64,000 nt of DNA. It comes from an uncultured Prevotellaceae bacterium (GTDB lineage Bacteria; Bacteroidota; Bacteroidia; Bacteroidales; Bacteroidaceae). Made by a program: the position numbers and the translations under genes. The notes below the pieces were generated by a model, which made no database searches, had not been told where the DNA came from, and worked only from the letters and a program-made list of their open reading frames with translations. The DNA is taken from assembly GCA_900316475.1 (NCBI GenBank), contig ONDA01000017.1, forward strand, positions 1-64,000. Reading direction: 5' to 3'. The stretch's first letter is position 1, and each line of letters starts with the position of its first letter. Shown here piece after piece: positions 24,725 to 34,201 of the stretch.

Positions 24725-26395
24725 ATGAAGAAGCCTTCAACAATTCTTGTCGGCGCCTGCTGTATGGCACTGGCACTCTCATGTACAAACAAAACCACGG
24801 AAATGACGACACAAGAACTGACGACCGTCGGCAACCCTTTCATGCCGCTCTGGGAACATATCCCCGACGGTGAACCATACGTCTTTGAAGACCCCGACCA
24901 GCCGGGAAAGCTGCGCGTTTACATCTACGGTTCGCACGATGACCTCGTGACCGAATACTGCGGCCGCAACCAAGTGGTGTGGTCGGCCTCGGTCGACAGT
25001 CTGAACCGCTGGCGCTACGACGGCACAATTCTCGTCGTCGACAAGAACCGCGACGGCGAGCCCTTCGACTCGGCAGGCACCGCCGACGTGCTCTATGCGC
25101 CGGACGTGACGGTAGTGACCGACTCGACGGGCAAGAAGACCTATTACCTCTTCCCCAACGACCAGGCAGGCAGCCGCAACGGGCTGATTGCCAAGAGCGA
25201 CCGCCCCGACGGTCCCTTCGAGGTGTGCAACTGGAGCAAGGACGATGCCAACAATGCCGACGGCATCTTGCAGTTCGACCCCGCCGTGTTCGTCGATGAC
25301 GACGGACGCGTCTACGGCTACTGGGGCTTTGAACGCTCGATGGCCGCTGAGTTAGACCCCACGACGATGGCCACGGTGAAGCCCGGTACGAAGGTGGTGG
25401 AGGATATGATTTCAGGCCGCAACCAGCCGGGACGCTTCAAATTCTTCGAGGCTTCCAGCATCCGCAAGATAAAGGACAAATACGTCTTCATCTACAGCCG
25501 CTTCACCGAGGAGGGCGAGTTCGGCCTGCCTACATCCAACTACACCCTCGCCTACTGCTACAGCGACGCGCCACTCGGTCCCTGGACGTACGGCGGCACC
25601 ATCATCGACGGACGCGCCCGCGAGAAGGACGAGCAGGGCAACACGATAGCTTCGGCCACACCCGACGGCAATACCCACGGCAGTATCTGCGAGATCCGCT
25701 CGACCTCTGGTCGCTCGCAAGGCGAGAACAGCCAATGGTACGTGTTCTATCACCGCCAGACGGGTACCAACGAGTATGCCCGCCAGGCTATGGTAGCCCC
25801 TATCACGGTGAAGGTCGAGACGGGCAAGGGCGGCAAGGTAGAAATCAGCGAGGGCGAATACACGTCGGAAGGCTTTGCCACCAACGGCCTCGACCCCTTC
25901 GAGCGCCACTCTGCCGGCATCGCCTGCTGGTACACCGGTCCGAAGCCTGCCACCCACGAGTGGCCAAACAACACGTTCTACGGTTCCTACGTGGCCTCGG
26001 GCTACGGCACCGACAGCAAGTTCGATGCGCCCTACGACCTGCGCAACAACACCAACGACGTGGTGAACAATACCGACGGCAGCATCGTAGGCTACAAGTA
26101 CTTCAACTTCGACGGGGTGGAGGACGAGGACCTCAGACTGCTGCTGAACCTCACGCCGGAGGGCATCGACGGCACCATCGACATCATGGCCGACCGCCCC
26201 TGGGTGTCGCAGGGCGGACAGCTGCTAGGCAGTATCAGCCTGCGTGCCGACATGCCGCAGACGCCGACAGAACTCAGTGCCGACCTGAAGGGCACCGACA
26301 AGTTGCAGGGCAAGCACGCCATCTTCTTCGTTTTCAAATCCGACACGAAGGAGCAGTCGCTCTGCAAACTCCACAATTTCGTATTTGCAAACTAA
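24725..26395 (+). CDS. GH43-like glycoside hydrolase lipoprotein
   Basis: A 556-aa protein with a lipoprotein signal (MKKPSTILVGACCMALALSC, lipid-attached Cys20). Five-bladed propeller features of GH43 follow: LRVYIYGSHD, VLYAPDVTVV, YYLFPNDQAG, DPAVFVDDDGRVYGYWG, and FFEASSIRKIKDKYVFIYS, where Asp of APDV and Glu of FEAS are the expected modulator and acid. The C-terminal 130 residues look like a CBM6-type beta-sandwich. Likely a pectin- or arabinan-side-chain enzyme (arabinofuranosidase/galactosidase), given the GH28 gene 13 bases downstream in the same operon. Substrate is inferred. Confidence 0.83.
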   Translation: MKKPSTILVGACCMALALSCTNKTTEMTTQELTTVGNPFMPLWEHIPDGEPYVFEDPDQPGKLRVYIYGSHDDLVTEYCGRNQVVWSASVDSLNRWRYDGTILVVDKNRDGEPFDSAGTADVLYAPDVTVVTDSTGKKTYYLFPNDQAGSRNGLIAKSDRPDGPFEVCNWSKDDANNADGILQFDPAVFVDDDGRVYGYWGFERSMAAELDPTTMATVKPGTKVVEDMISGRNQPGRFKFFEASSIRKIKDKYVFIYSRFTEEGEFGLPTSNYTLAYCYSDAPLGPWTYGGTIIDGRAREKDEQGNTIASATPDGNTHGSICEIRSTSGRSQGENSQWYVFYHRQTGTNEYARQAMVAPITVKVETGKGGKVEISEGEYTSEGFATNGLDPFERHSAGIACWYTGPKPATHEWPNNTFYGSYVASGYGTDSKFDAPYDLRNNTNDVVNNTDGSIVGYKYFNFDGVEDEDLRLLLNLTPEGIDGTIDIMADRPWVSQGGQLLGSISLRADMPQTPTELSADLKGTDKLQGKHAIFFVFKSDTKEQSLCKLHNFVFAN

Positions 26396-26408
26396 TCCAT
26401 AACAAACT

Positions 26409-27824
26409 ATGAAAAAAAACTATCTACTGACTATGGCCTGCCTGCTGGCCGTGACGATGCAGGCCGGCGACTACGCCAAGTACTACGAGAACCTGCCGAC
26501 ACCGGTGAAGCAGGTCGTTCCCGTCGTGATAGCGAAGAACGACATCTCGCTGACGGACTGCGGCGGCGTGGGCGACGGTATGACACTGTGTACCGACGCC
26601 TTCAAGAAAGGTATCGCCGAACTGACGAAGCGGGGCGGCGGACGGCTGACGGTGCCCGAGGGCGTGTGGCTGACAGGTCCTATCGAACTGAAGTCGGGCG
26701 TTGAGCTGCATCTCGACAAGAACGCCGTCGTCTGTTTCGCACCCGACAAGCGCCTGTACTTCGAAGCCGGCACACAGCCCAAGCGGGTGAATCCCTGCAT
26801 CAGTGCGACGAAAGCCCAAAACATCGCCATCACCGGCAGCGGCATCTTCGACGGCGGCGGACAGCTGTGGCGTCCCGTCAAGCGGTCGAAGATGAGCGAC
26901 GTGGAATGGAAACAGTACATCGAGATGGGCGGACAGGTGACAGGGAAGGACGACCTGTGGTATCCGTGGAAACTGAAAAGCGGCTATCCCGACATTGCCG
27001 ACACGCCCCAGGGTCAGGAGGGTATGCGTAACGACCTGCTGCGCTTCGAACAGTGCGAGAACATCCTCCTGGAAGGCGTGACGTTCCAGAACTCACCCCG
27101 CTTCCACGTCCACCCCTGCTACTCACGTAACATCATCATCGACGGCATCACCGTGCGCTGTCCGTGGAACGTACAGAACGGCGACGGCATCGACCTCTCC
27201 GACTGTCACCAGGCCCTCATCGTCAACTCGACGGTCGACGTGGGCGACGACGGACTGTGCATGAAGAGCGGTTCACAGAAGAAAGGCTGGGACGTCTGGG
27301 GCTGTCAGGACGTGCTCATCCAGGACAACGCCGTCTACCATGCCCACGGCGGTTTCGTACTCGGCAGTGAGACCGTCGGCGGCATCCGCGACATGGTGGT
27401 GCGCCACAACCGCTTCCTCGGCACCGACGTCGGTCTGCGCTTCAAAAGCGGACTGGGACGCGGCGGCAAGACCGAACGGCTCTATGTGAGTGACATCATG
27501 ATGGCCGACATCAGCAGCGAGGCCATCATCTTCCAATGCGACTACGTGGACCGCCATGCCGGCAGCAACGCAAAGGCGCTGACCTTCACCGACGAAGAGC
27601 GCCGTCTGGCTCCCGAATTCCAGGACATCCACATCAGCCGCGTCGTCTGCCGCGGTGCCAAGACGGCCATCAAGGCTGCGGGCATCGAAGGGCTGAACTG
27701 CATCCACGACATCGACATCCGTGACTGCGCCATTATATATAATAAGGTAGGAAAACAGATTGACGAGCCGACAGCACGGCTGTCGCTCGTCAATGTAAAG
27801 CTCACTGAGAACAAGCTGCGCTAA
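26409..27824 (+). CDS. Glycoside hydrolase family 28 (polygalacturonase-like)
   Basis: A 471-aa secreted enzyme (signal peptide 1-20, MKKNYLLTMACLLAVTMQAG). It has an N-terminal strand region with GVGDGMTLCTDAFKKGI, typical of pectate-lyase-like beta-helices, and the GH28 active-site motifs NGDGIDLSDC (about 257-266), GDDGLCMKSG (about 279), HGGFVLGSE (about 313) and RFKSG (about 344). It hydrolyses galacturonan or a related pectic glycan. It follows the GH43 gene by 13 bases and its 3' end overlaps the convergent lpdA by 23 bases. No SusC/SusD pair is in the window, so this is a small unit rather than a full polysaccharide locus. Confidence 0.9.
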   Translation: MKKNYLLTMACLLAVTMQAGDYAKYYENLPTPVKQVVPVVIAKNDISLTDCGGVGDGMTLCTDAFKKGIAELTKRGGGRLTVPEGVWLTGPIELKSGVELHLDKNAVVCFAPDKRLYFEAGTQPKRVNPCISATKAQNIAITGSGIFDGGGQLWRPVKRSKMSDVEWKQYIEMGGQVTGKDDLWYPWKLKSGYPDIADTPQGQEGMRNDLLRFEQCENILLEGVTFQNSPRFHVHPCYSRNIIIDGITVRCPWNVQNGDGIDLSDCHQALIVNSTVDVGDDGLCMKSGSQKKGWDVWGCQDVLIQDNAVYHAHGGFVLGSETVGGIRDMVVRHNRFLGTDVGLRFKSGLGRGGKTERLYVSDIMMADISSEAIIFQCDYVDRHAGSNAKALTFTDEERRLAPEFQDIHISRVVCRGAKTAIKAAGIEGLNCIHDIDIRDCAIIYNKVGKQIDEPTARLSLVNVKLTENKLR

Positions 27825-29082
27825 GCACCTCGCCCAGCGTGGGATGAATATGTATCATGTCGCGAAGCTGCCCTATGGTGGTTTCGCGACATATCAGTAC
27901 TGACACCTCCTGAACGATGTCGGCGGCATGGGCACCGTAGGCATGACAGCCTAAAAGGCGTCCGTCAGGCTCGCCGACAAAGAGTTTTAGCATACCTTCC
28001 GGCTCGTTCATCGCCAGCGCCTTGCCGTTGGCACGCCAGAAGGCCTTGCGGCAGGTGTATCCAACGGGGGAACCGTTGGACGCTGTGGCGGCTTTCAGCT
28101 GGTCTTCCGTCGGGCCGACGCAGGCGGCTTCGGGTGTGGTGAAGATGGCGGCGGGCATCACGTCGAAGCGGATGTTGTCGGTACGACCGAGGATATGGTT
28201 GACGGCGCGGACGGCCTGCATCTCGGCGGCGTGGGCCAGCATCTGGCGGCCGTTGACGTCGCCGATGGCGTAGATGGCCCCGACGGGAGAACCGTCGGGA
28301 GCACTGACTGCAAAGGTATCGGGGACGACGGGGATGGCGCCTGACGGATAAGCGGCGGGGACGGCGGCAGAGAGGTTCAGGCCCTCGGTGCGGGGCTTGC
28401 GGCCCGTAGCCATCAGGATGACGTCGGCGTCGATGTCGGCGAGGTTCTGTACGGCGGTCTTCATCTTGAAGTTGACGCCGCTCTTCTCCATACCCTTGCG
28501 CAGGCGCTTGGCAATGTCGCTGTCGAGGGCGGGCAGGCACTCCTTCAGGTACTCGACGACCGTGACCTCGGAGCCGAAGCGATGGAAGACCGAGGCGAAC
28601 TCCATGCCGATGACGCCGGCACCGATGATGGCGAGGCGCTTGGGCAGGGTGTCCAATTGGAGCAGACCGGTGCTGTCGACGAGGCGCGGGTCATCGATGT
28701 CAGGAAGCGGCAGGAACTTGGTGCTGCTGCCGGTGGCAATGATGATGCTTTTGGCGGTGACAGCATCGCCAGACTGCGAACAGACGGTGTTGACATCGAC
28801 AAAACGGGCATGGCTGCGGACGAGGGTGATATTGGGATGCGAGAGAATGGCCTCAACACCGGCACGGAGCTGCGGGACGACTGTTGCCATACGCTGGCGG
28901 GCTTCGGCAAAGGTGGCACTGTGGACGTAGGTCTTTGTGGGAATACAGCCGACGTTCAGGCACGTGCCGCCGACGTTCTCACCTTCGAAGATGGTGACCT
29001 TCAGGCCCTGTTTGGCAGCATATTCAGCGGCGCGGTAGCCACCTGGCCCCGCACCGATGACGATGAGATCAGTTGTTGTCAT
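27802..29082 (-). CDS. lpdA: Dihydrolipoyl dehydrogenase (L protein)
   Basis: A 426-aa flavoprotein that reoxidises the dihydrolipoyl arm of GcvH. FAD site TTDLIVIGAGPGGYRAAEYA, redox disulfide GGTCLNVGCIP, NAD-binding AIIGAGVIGMEFASVF, FAD segment YAIGDVNGRQMLAHAA, and C-terminal HPTLGEV (catalytic His) are complete. It is slightly shorter than the usual 450-470 residues. It is the last gene of the glycine cleavage operon and overlaps gcvPB by 14 bases. Confidence 0.93.
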   Translation of the reverse strand: MTTTDLIVIGAGPGGYRAAEYAAKQGLKVTIFEGENVGGTCLNVGCIPTKTYVHSATFAEARQRMATVVPQLRAGVEAILSHPNITLVRSHARFVDVNTVCSQSGDAVTAKSIIIATGSSTKFLPLPDIDDPRLVDSTGLLQLDTLPKRLAIIGAGVIGMEFASVFHRFGSEVTVVEYLKECLPALDSDIAKRLRKGMEKSGVNFKMKTAVQNLADIDADVILMATGRKPRTEGLNLSAAVPAAYPSGAIPVVPDTFAVSAPDGSPVGAIYAIGDVNGRQMLAHAAEMQAVRAVNHILGRTDNIRFDVMPAAIFTTPEAACVGPTEDQLKAATASNGSPVGYTCRKAFWRANGKALAMNEPEGMLKLFVGEPDGRLLGCHAYGAHAADIVQEVSVLICRETTIGQLRDMIHIHPTLGEVLSAACSQ

Positions 29083-30478
29083 TGACCATCTGCTTATAAG
29101 TGGTTATCGGATGCTTGGCAGCCAGCACATCGTCGACACGACCGATGGGCGTGTTGTGCGGTGCCGACTTCACGAGTTCGGGATTGGTCTTTGCCTCCTC
29201 GGCTATCTGCCGCATCACGGCGATAAACCCGTCAAGTGTCTCACGCGACTCGTTCTCCGTAGGCTCTATCATGAGGCTCTCGTGGAAGAGCAGCGGGAAA
29301 TAGATGGTCGGGGCGTGGTAGCCGTAGTCGAGCAGGCGCTTTGCCACATCCATCGTCGTCACGCCCGTAGACTTGTCCTTCAGACCGTCGAAGACGAACT
29401 CGTGACAGCAGGTGGTGTCGATAGGCAGTTCGTAGACGTCCTTCAGGCGCTCCTTGATGTAGTTAGCGTTGAGCGTGGCCAACGGGCCTACCTCCTTGAC
29501 GTGCTCTCGGCCTAAGGAGAGGATATAGGCGTATGCCCGCATCATCACGCCGAAATTGCCGTGGTAGGGCGACACCTCAGGGAAGAACTGCTGCAGCCCC
29601 TCGCGGACACCAACGGGACCGGCACCCGGGCCGCCACCGCCATGCGGCGTAGAAAAGGTCTTGTGCAGGTTGATGTGCATCACGTCGAAGCCCATGTCGC
29701 CAGGGCGACAGACGCCGAGCATCGGGTTCAGGTTGGCGCCGTCGTAATACATCAGACCGCCGCAGTCGTGAATCAGCTTGGCAATCTCCGGGATGTGGGT
29801 CTCGAAGAGGCCGAGGGTATTGGGATTGGTCATCATCATGGCGGCTATGGCGTCGCCACACTGCGAACAGATACACTGCAGGTCGTCGAGGTCGACGGTG
29901 CCGTCAGACTGGGACTTCACCTCGACAATCTCCAAGCCACAGACGGCGGCAGAAGCCGGATTCGTGCCGTGGGCACTGTCGGGCACGATGACCTTCTTGC
30001 GCTGCACGTCGCCGCGCGAACGGTGATAGTTGTCGATGGTCATCAGTCCCGTCAGTTCGCCGTGCGCTCCAGCGTAGGGCTTAAAGGTGAAATGCGCCAG
30101 CCCCGTGAGTTCACAGAGCGACTGTTCAAGGAGCGACACCAGTGCCAAAGCCCCTTTCACGGTGCTGGCCGGCTGTTGCGGATGCAGATTCTGGAACTGC
30201 GGCAGAGCAGCCATCTCCTCGTTAATCTTCGGGTTGTACTTCATCGTACAGGAACCGAGGGGATAGAAGCCGGTATCCACGCCGAAGTTGTTGTTTGACA
30301 GGTTCGTATAGTGGCGCACCACCGTCAGCTCGTCGCATTCGGGCAGTGCCGCATCCTTCTGGCGACGCAGTTCCTGAGGTATCTCGTAGGTGCCGAAATG
30401 GTTCTTGGGAAGACTGTATCCTTTACGTCCCGGCACTGACAGTTCAAATATCAGATGGCCGTATAAACGATTATTCAT
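29069..30478 (-). CDS. gcvPB: Glycine dehydrogenase (decarboxylating) subunit 2
   Basis: A 469-aa PLP subunit of the P protein, which decarboxylates glycine and passes the aminomethyl group to GcvH. The PLP lysine lies in INLHKTFSTPHGGGGPGAGP; YPLGSCTMKYNP and SAHGTNPASA are typical. The split P protein (two subunits) contrasts with the fused form of many proteobacteria. The gap to gcvPA is 18 bases. Confidence 0.94.
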   Translation of the reverse strand: MNNRLYGHLIFELSVPGRKGYSLPKNHFGTYEIPQELRRQKDAALPECDELTVVRHYTNLSNNNFGVDTGFYPLGSCTMKYNPKINEEMAALPQFQNLHPQQPASTVKGALALVSLLEQSLCELTGLAHFTFKPYAGAHGELTGLMTIDNYHRSRGDVQRKKVIVPDSAHGTNPASAAVCGLEIVEVKSQSDGTVDLDDLQCICSQCGDAIAAMMMTNPNTLGLFETHIPEIAKLIHDCGGLMYYDGANLNPMLGVCRPGDMGFDVMHINLHKTFSTPHGGGGPGAGPVGVREGLQQFFPEVSPYHGNFGVMMRAYAYILSLGREHVKEVGPLATLNANYIKERLKDVYELPIDTTCCHEFVFDGLKDKSTGVTTMDVAKRLLDYGYHAPTIYFPLLFHESLMIEPTENESRETLDGFIAVMRQIAEEAKTNPELVKSAPHNTPIGRVDDVLAAKHPITTYKQMVNDNN

Positions 30479-30496
30479 AAGCTCACGTTTTGATAG

Positions 30497-31864
30497 TTAT
30501 TGTACACCATTTACAAATGGAAGTCCCCCGACGAAACGGTCAACCTCTTCCTTCGTGCGTTTCTCCGTGACTGCTATCAGCAGACAGTCGTCGCCCATCC
30601 TGACACCCGGCAGGATACCGTTCATCAGATAGAACGAGAACAACTCATCCATATCTCCGTCATAACGGACAAGGAATTCATTGAAGAACGGCTTGTCGTA
30701 AACAAGAGAGAAACGGCCCGTGGCCAGGAGCTTGTCGCACAGGTAATGTGCGCCCGCATAGCTCAGACTGGCAGCCTCCTTCAGTCCCTGCTTGCCCATC
30801 AGCGACATATAGATGGTGACGAAGAGCGCCATCAGACTCTGATTGCTACATATATTCGACGTGGCCTTCTGTCGGCGGATATGCTGTTCGCGGGCCTGAA
30901 GCGTCAAGACAAAGGCCCGCTGATCGCGGTTGTCCTTCGTCATACCGACGATACGTCCCGGCATCTTGCGGATGAGCTTCTCCGTGCAGCACATATAGCC
31001 TACATACGGGCCGCCGAACTGCATCGGGATGCCTAAACTCTGGCCGTCGCCGACGGCAATGTCTGCCCCCCACTCGCCCGGTGTCTTCAGCACGGCGAGG
31101 TCGGCGGCGACGCTGTTCATCATCAGCAGGGCCTTGGCAGCGTGACAGGCATCGGCAAAGCCGCTGTAGTCCTCAACGATACCATAGCGGTTGGGCTGCT
31201 GCACCAGTACACCGGCCACGCCACCCTCCGCCAGCAGTGCTTCGAGGTTCTCCTTCGACGTCACGCCGTCTTCTTCCGCAATGGTCACCAACTCTATTCC
31301 CTGGTGCAGGGCGTAGGTGTCGAGCACCCTTCTGGTATCGTCATTCAAGGTTGCAGACACCAGCACCTTGTTCACCTTCTTACCGGCTGCCACAGCCATC
31401 ATCATTGCCTCAGCCGTAGCCGTCGTGCCGTCATACATCGACGCATTGCTGATGTCCATACCCGTCAGTTCGGCCATCATACTCTGATACTCAAAGATAT
31501 AGTGCAACGTGCCCTGCGAAATCTCCGCCTGATACGGCGTATAGGAAGTGAGGAACTCCGAACGCTGCAACAGCTGGGGTATGACCGCCGGAGTGTAGTG
31601 GTCGTACACGCCATTGCCGGCAAAACACGTAAGCTGACGATTCTGCGAACCGAGCTTCTCAAACAGTTGGCGCACCTCCAGTTCGCTCATCGCCATGGGC
31701 AGCTTATAGTCGCCACGGAAGCGGATGCTCTCGGGAATCTGGGCGTAGAGGGCATCGACGGAAAGGCTACGGGTAGGCGAGCTTTGCTCGGGAATATCGA
31801 TGCCCACGGCCTTGAGCATCGCCTGCAGGTCGGCCTCTGTATGTGGAAAATACTTATAGTCCAT
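30497..31864 (-). CDS. gcvPA: Glycine dehydrogenase (decarboxylating) subunit 1
   Basis: A 455-aa N-terminal-type subunit of the P protein. It begins MDYKYFPHTEADLQAMLKAV and includes FAGNGVYDHYTPAVIPQLL, YTPYQAEISQGTLHYIFEYQ and FGGPYVGYMCCTEKLIRKMPG, all strongly family-like. It starts one base after the gcvH stop. Confidence 0.94.
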   Translation of the reverse strand: MDYKYFPHTEADLQAMLKAVGIDIPEQSSPTRSLSVDALYAQIPESIRFRGDYKLPMAMSELEVRQLFEKLGSQNRQLTCFAGNGVYDHYTPAVIPQLLQRSEFLTSYTPYQAEISQGTLHYIFEYQSMMAELTGMDISNASMYDGTTATAEAMMMAVAAGKKVNKVLVSATLNDDTRRVLDTYALHQGIELVTIAEEDGVTSKENLEALLAEGGVAGVLVQQPNRYGIVEDYSGFADACHAAKALLMMNSVAADLAVLKTPGEWGADIAVGDGQSLGIPMQFGGPYVGYMCCTEKLIRKMPGRIVGMTKDNRDQRAFVLTLQAREQHIRRQKATSNICSNQSLMALFVTIYMSLMGKQGLKEAASLSYAGAHYLCDKLLATGRFSLVYDKPFFNEFLVRYDGDMDELFSFYLMNGILPGVRMGDDCLLIAVTEKRTKEEVDRFVGGLPFVNGVQ

Positions 31865-31865
31865 A

Positions 31866-32246
31866 TCACTTACAGAAAGCCTCGTAGGCAGCAGCGTTCA
31901 TCAGGTTGTCGAGTTCCGACTTGTCGCTCATCTCCACCTTGATAATCCAGTTCTCGTAGGCGTCCTGGTTGACGAGTTCGGGCTGGTCGTCCAAAGCCTC
32001 GTTCACCTCGACGACGGTGCCGCTGACCGGCGCCATCAGGTCTGAGGCGGCCTTCACGCTCTCTACGGCACCGAACTCCTCGCCGGCCGTCACCTCGTCG
32101 TCTACCTCAGGCATGTCGACATACACCACATTGCCTAATGCGTTCTGGGCATAGTCGGTAATACCGATGTAGCCATACTCACCTTCTACTCTTACATATT
32201 CGTGCGACTCTGAGTAGTAGAGTCCTTCCATTACCTTTGTCTCCAT
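31866..32246 (-). CDS. gcvH: Glycine cleavage system H protein
   Basis: A 126-aa lipoyl carrier that shuttles the aminomethyl group between P, T and L proteins. The lipoylated Lys is in GAVESVKAASDLMAPVSGTV; YSESHEYVRVEGEYGYIGIT and the C-terminal WIIKVEMSD are typical. Standard length. Confidence 0.95.
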   Translation of the reverse strand: METKVMEGLYYSESHEYVRVEGEYGYIGITDYAQNALGNVVYVDMPEVDDEVTAGEEFGAVESVKAASDLMAPVSGTVVEVNEALDDQPELVNQDAYENWIIKVEMSDKSELDNLMNAAAYEAFCK

Positions 32247-32249
32247 ATT

Positions 32250-32296
32250 ATTTACGGTTATTCGGTTAAACGGTTAAACGATTAAACGATTTTTCG
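32250..32296. repeat. CGGTTAAAC repeats between gcvH and gcvT
   Basis: Direct units CGGTTAAACGGTTAAACGATT fill the 52-base spacer. This is the same type of sequence as the dacB-serB spacer (20312-20393), in the other orientation. Confidence 0.6.
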
Positions 32297-32298
32297 GT

Positions 32299-33435
32299 TT
32301 ATTTCTTGTAGTGCTTGTTGTAGAATTGCTTTTTTACGACTGTTCCGGGGAACACCTTCTTGCGAATTTGTATCTGCACGTCGGTGCCAAGGGCTGCGTA
32401 GGCCGTATCGACGAGCGCCATGCAGACACTCTTGTCTGTTGACAGCGTATGATAGCCCGTCGTCACCTCGCCGATGGGTTCGCCAGCCATGTTCAGCACG
32501 GTATAGCCGTGACGGGGTATCGCCTTGTCATGCAGTTCTATGCCGACGAGCTTGCGGCTGACGCCTTCCGTCTTCTGCTGCAGCAGGGCCTCGCGGCCGA
32601 TGAACGCCGGTTTGTCGAACTTGACGAACATCGTCAGACCAGCCATGACAGGCGAGATGTCCTCGCTCAGCTCGTCGCCGTAGAGGGGCAGTCCCACCTC
32701 GAAGCGCAGGGTGTCGCGACAGCCCAGTCCGCAGGGCTGCACCTTGGCGGCAATCAGCTTGTCCCAGCACTCGCGGATATAGTCGTGGGAGGCATAAATC
32801 TCAAAACCATCTTCACCGGTGTAGCCCGTGCGACTGATAATTATAGAGGAGAGAGGAGAGAGGAGAGAGGAGAGAGAAATCTTCTTCGCCTCATAAAACT
32901 TCAACTCCGAACAGTCCAGTCCTAACACCGTCGTGACGATGTGCTCCGACTCAGGACCTTGGATGGCTATCTGACCGTAGACGTCGCTTTGGTTCTGCAG
33001 GTCGATGTCGAAGCCGGCGGCGTGCTCTTGCATCCACGCCCAGTCCTTGTCGATATTCGCGGCGTTGATGACGAGGAAGAAGTCTTGCTCGCCGAGCTTG
33101 TAGACCAGCAGGTCGTCCACCGTACCGCCGTTCTCGTAACACATCATGCCGTAGAGGATTTTCCCGACGGGCATGTCCGTCACGTCGTTCGTGAAGATAT
33201 GGTTCACGTAGCGCTCGGCATCGCGGCCCTTCACCGTCACCTCGCCCATGTGCGAGACGTCGAAGAGTCCGGCGTGCTCACGGACGGCCGTATGTTCTGG
33301 CGCTATGCCTGCATACTGATAGAGCAGGGGCATGTCAAATCCCCCGAACGACACCATCATGGCACCCAGCGACAGGTGCTTGTCGTAGAGACAGGTGCGT
33401 TTCTCTTTCTTTTCCAATTTTTGTTTGATTGCCAT
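32299..33435 (-). CDS. gcvT: Aminomethyltransferase (glycine cleavage T protein)
   Basis: A 378-aa folate enzyme that releases ammonia and forms methylene-tetrahydrofolate. Recognisable parts: ALFDVSHMGEVTVKG-like N-terminus (LFDVSHMGEV), GKILYGMMCYENGGTVDDLLVYK, SRTGYTGEDGFEIYA and GREALLQQK. Just before SRTGYTGEDG, residues about 186-197 (SLSSLLSPLSS) are encoded by a GAGGAGA/TCTCTCC repeat, an in-frame insertion of the same family and orientation as in mutY. gcvH lies 52 bases downstream and lplA 4 bases upstream. Confidence 0.93.
   Translation of the reverse strand: MAIKQKLEKKEKRTCLYDKHLSLGAMMVSFGGFDMPLLYQYAGIAPEHTAVREHAGLFDVSHMGEVTVKGRDAERYVNHIFTNDVTDMPVGKILYGMMCYENGGTVDDLLVYKLGEQDFFLVINAANIDKDWAWMQEHAAGFDIDLQNQSDVYGQIAIQGPESEHIVTTVLGLDCSELKFYEAKKISLSSLLSPLSSIIISRTGYTGEDGFEIYASHDYIRECWDKLIAAKVQPCGLGCRDTLRFEVGLPLYGDELSEDISPVMAGLTMFVKFDKPAFIGREALLQQKTEGVSRKLVGIELHDKAIPRHGYTVLNMAGEPIGEVTTGYHTLSTDKSVCMALVDTAYAALGTDVQIQIRKKVFPGTVVKKQFYNKHYKK
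32846..32877 (-). repeat. In-frame TCTCTCC repeat inside gcvT
   Basis: Direct copies of a 7-base pyrimidine unit on the coding strand. It encodes Ser/Leu-rich residues, as the matching repeat in mutY (22619-22672) does. Confidence 0.8.
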
Positions 33436-33439
33436 AGGG

Positions 33440-34150
33440 TTATGAGTAAAGTTTGATAAATTCTTCTTCGTGATACTTACGCTCCAGCGCTTCTATCTCT
33501 GCCACCTCGGTCTCCGTCAGTCTGCGCTCGCCGTCGCAGAGCGTGTCACGTATCAGTGTCCTGACCTCGTCGAGAGTCAGCGTCGTATAGTCCTTGAGCA
33601 GCGTGACACGCTGGCGCACACTCTCCACACCCTTCCGCTGCAGTTTTTCGCGACTGGGCGTAATGGCGTTGAGCATGTGCTCCATATTGGTGTCGTAGAG
33701 CATGGTACTGTGGACGATGCAGTGTCCGTCAAGATGATAGCAGGCCGTACCGCAGACCTTCCGCCCTCCGACGAGTATGTCGTTATGACTGGTACCGACA
33801 GCCTCGATGCCCATCTTGCGGAGCACCAGCAGGACCATACCCACAAAGCGGTTGAAGGCGAAGCCTACTTGCTCCGTCTGCAAGACGAACGACCACATCA
33901 GGTTGTCGCGGTCGGCATAGACACAGCCCCCGCCACTCTTGCGGCGGTAGACGCTGATGCCGTGTTCGTGGCAGTAGTCAAGGTTTACCTCGTTGGCTGC
34001 CACCTGATTGCGGCCGAAGATGACGCTGGGGGCTACCTGCCATAGGAAGAAGGCGTCTGGCTCGTTGAAGTGACGAGCCACATACTCCTCCATCGCCAGA
34101 TAGAATGACAGGCGACGTTCCGTTTGATCAGGTAAGGTAATAAACTTCAT
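33440..34150 (-). CDS. lplA: Lipoate-protein ligase
   Basis: A 236-aa lipoate/octanoate ligase-type protein. Typical segments are FGRNQVAANEVNLDYC, VYRRKSGGGCVYADRDNLMWS and the lysine motif VGGRKVCGTACY. It opens the gcv operon, 4 bases before gcvT, so it most likely attaches lipoate to GcvH. It is shorter than E. coli LplA and lacks its full C-terminal accessory domain, as in many small ligases. Confidence 0.88.
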   Translation of the reverse strand: MKFITLPDQTERRLSFYLAMEEYVARHFNEPDAFFLWQVAPSVIFGRNQVAANEVNLDYCHEHGISVYRRKSGGGCVYADRDNLMWSFVLQTEQVGFAFNRFVGMVLLVLRKMGIEAVGTSHNDILVGGRKVCGTACYHLDGHCIVHSTMLYDTNMEHMLNAITPSREKLQRKGVESVRQRVTLLKDYTTLTLDEVRTLIRDTLCDGERRLTETEVAEIEALERKYHEEEFIKLYS

Positions 34151-34170
34151 TTATTTCAGGTTAGTGCCTG

Positions 34171-34201
34171 CAAATATATGAAGTTTTTATGTAATTTACA
34201 A
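34171..34201 (-). promoter_or_regulatory. Promoter of the lplA-gcv-lpdA operon
   Basis: On the minus strand TATATTTG (34171-34178) is the -7 element and TTG (34199-34201) the -33 element at 20 bases. The lplA start is 20 bases downstream. No glycine riboswitch is possible in so short a leader. Confidence 0.65.

Noticed and set aside
24725-27824. Complete polysaccharide utilisation locus
   Set aside because: No SusC/SusD pair or regulator is nearby; only two enzyme genes form the unit.
34151-34195. Glycine riboswitch before the gcv operon
   Set aside because: The spacer is only 45 bases and the promoter itself occupies it.
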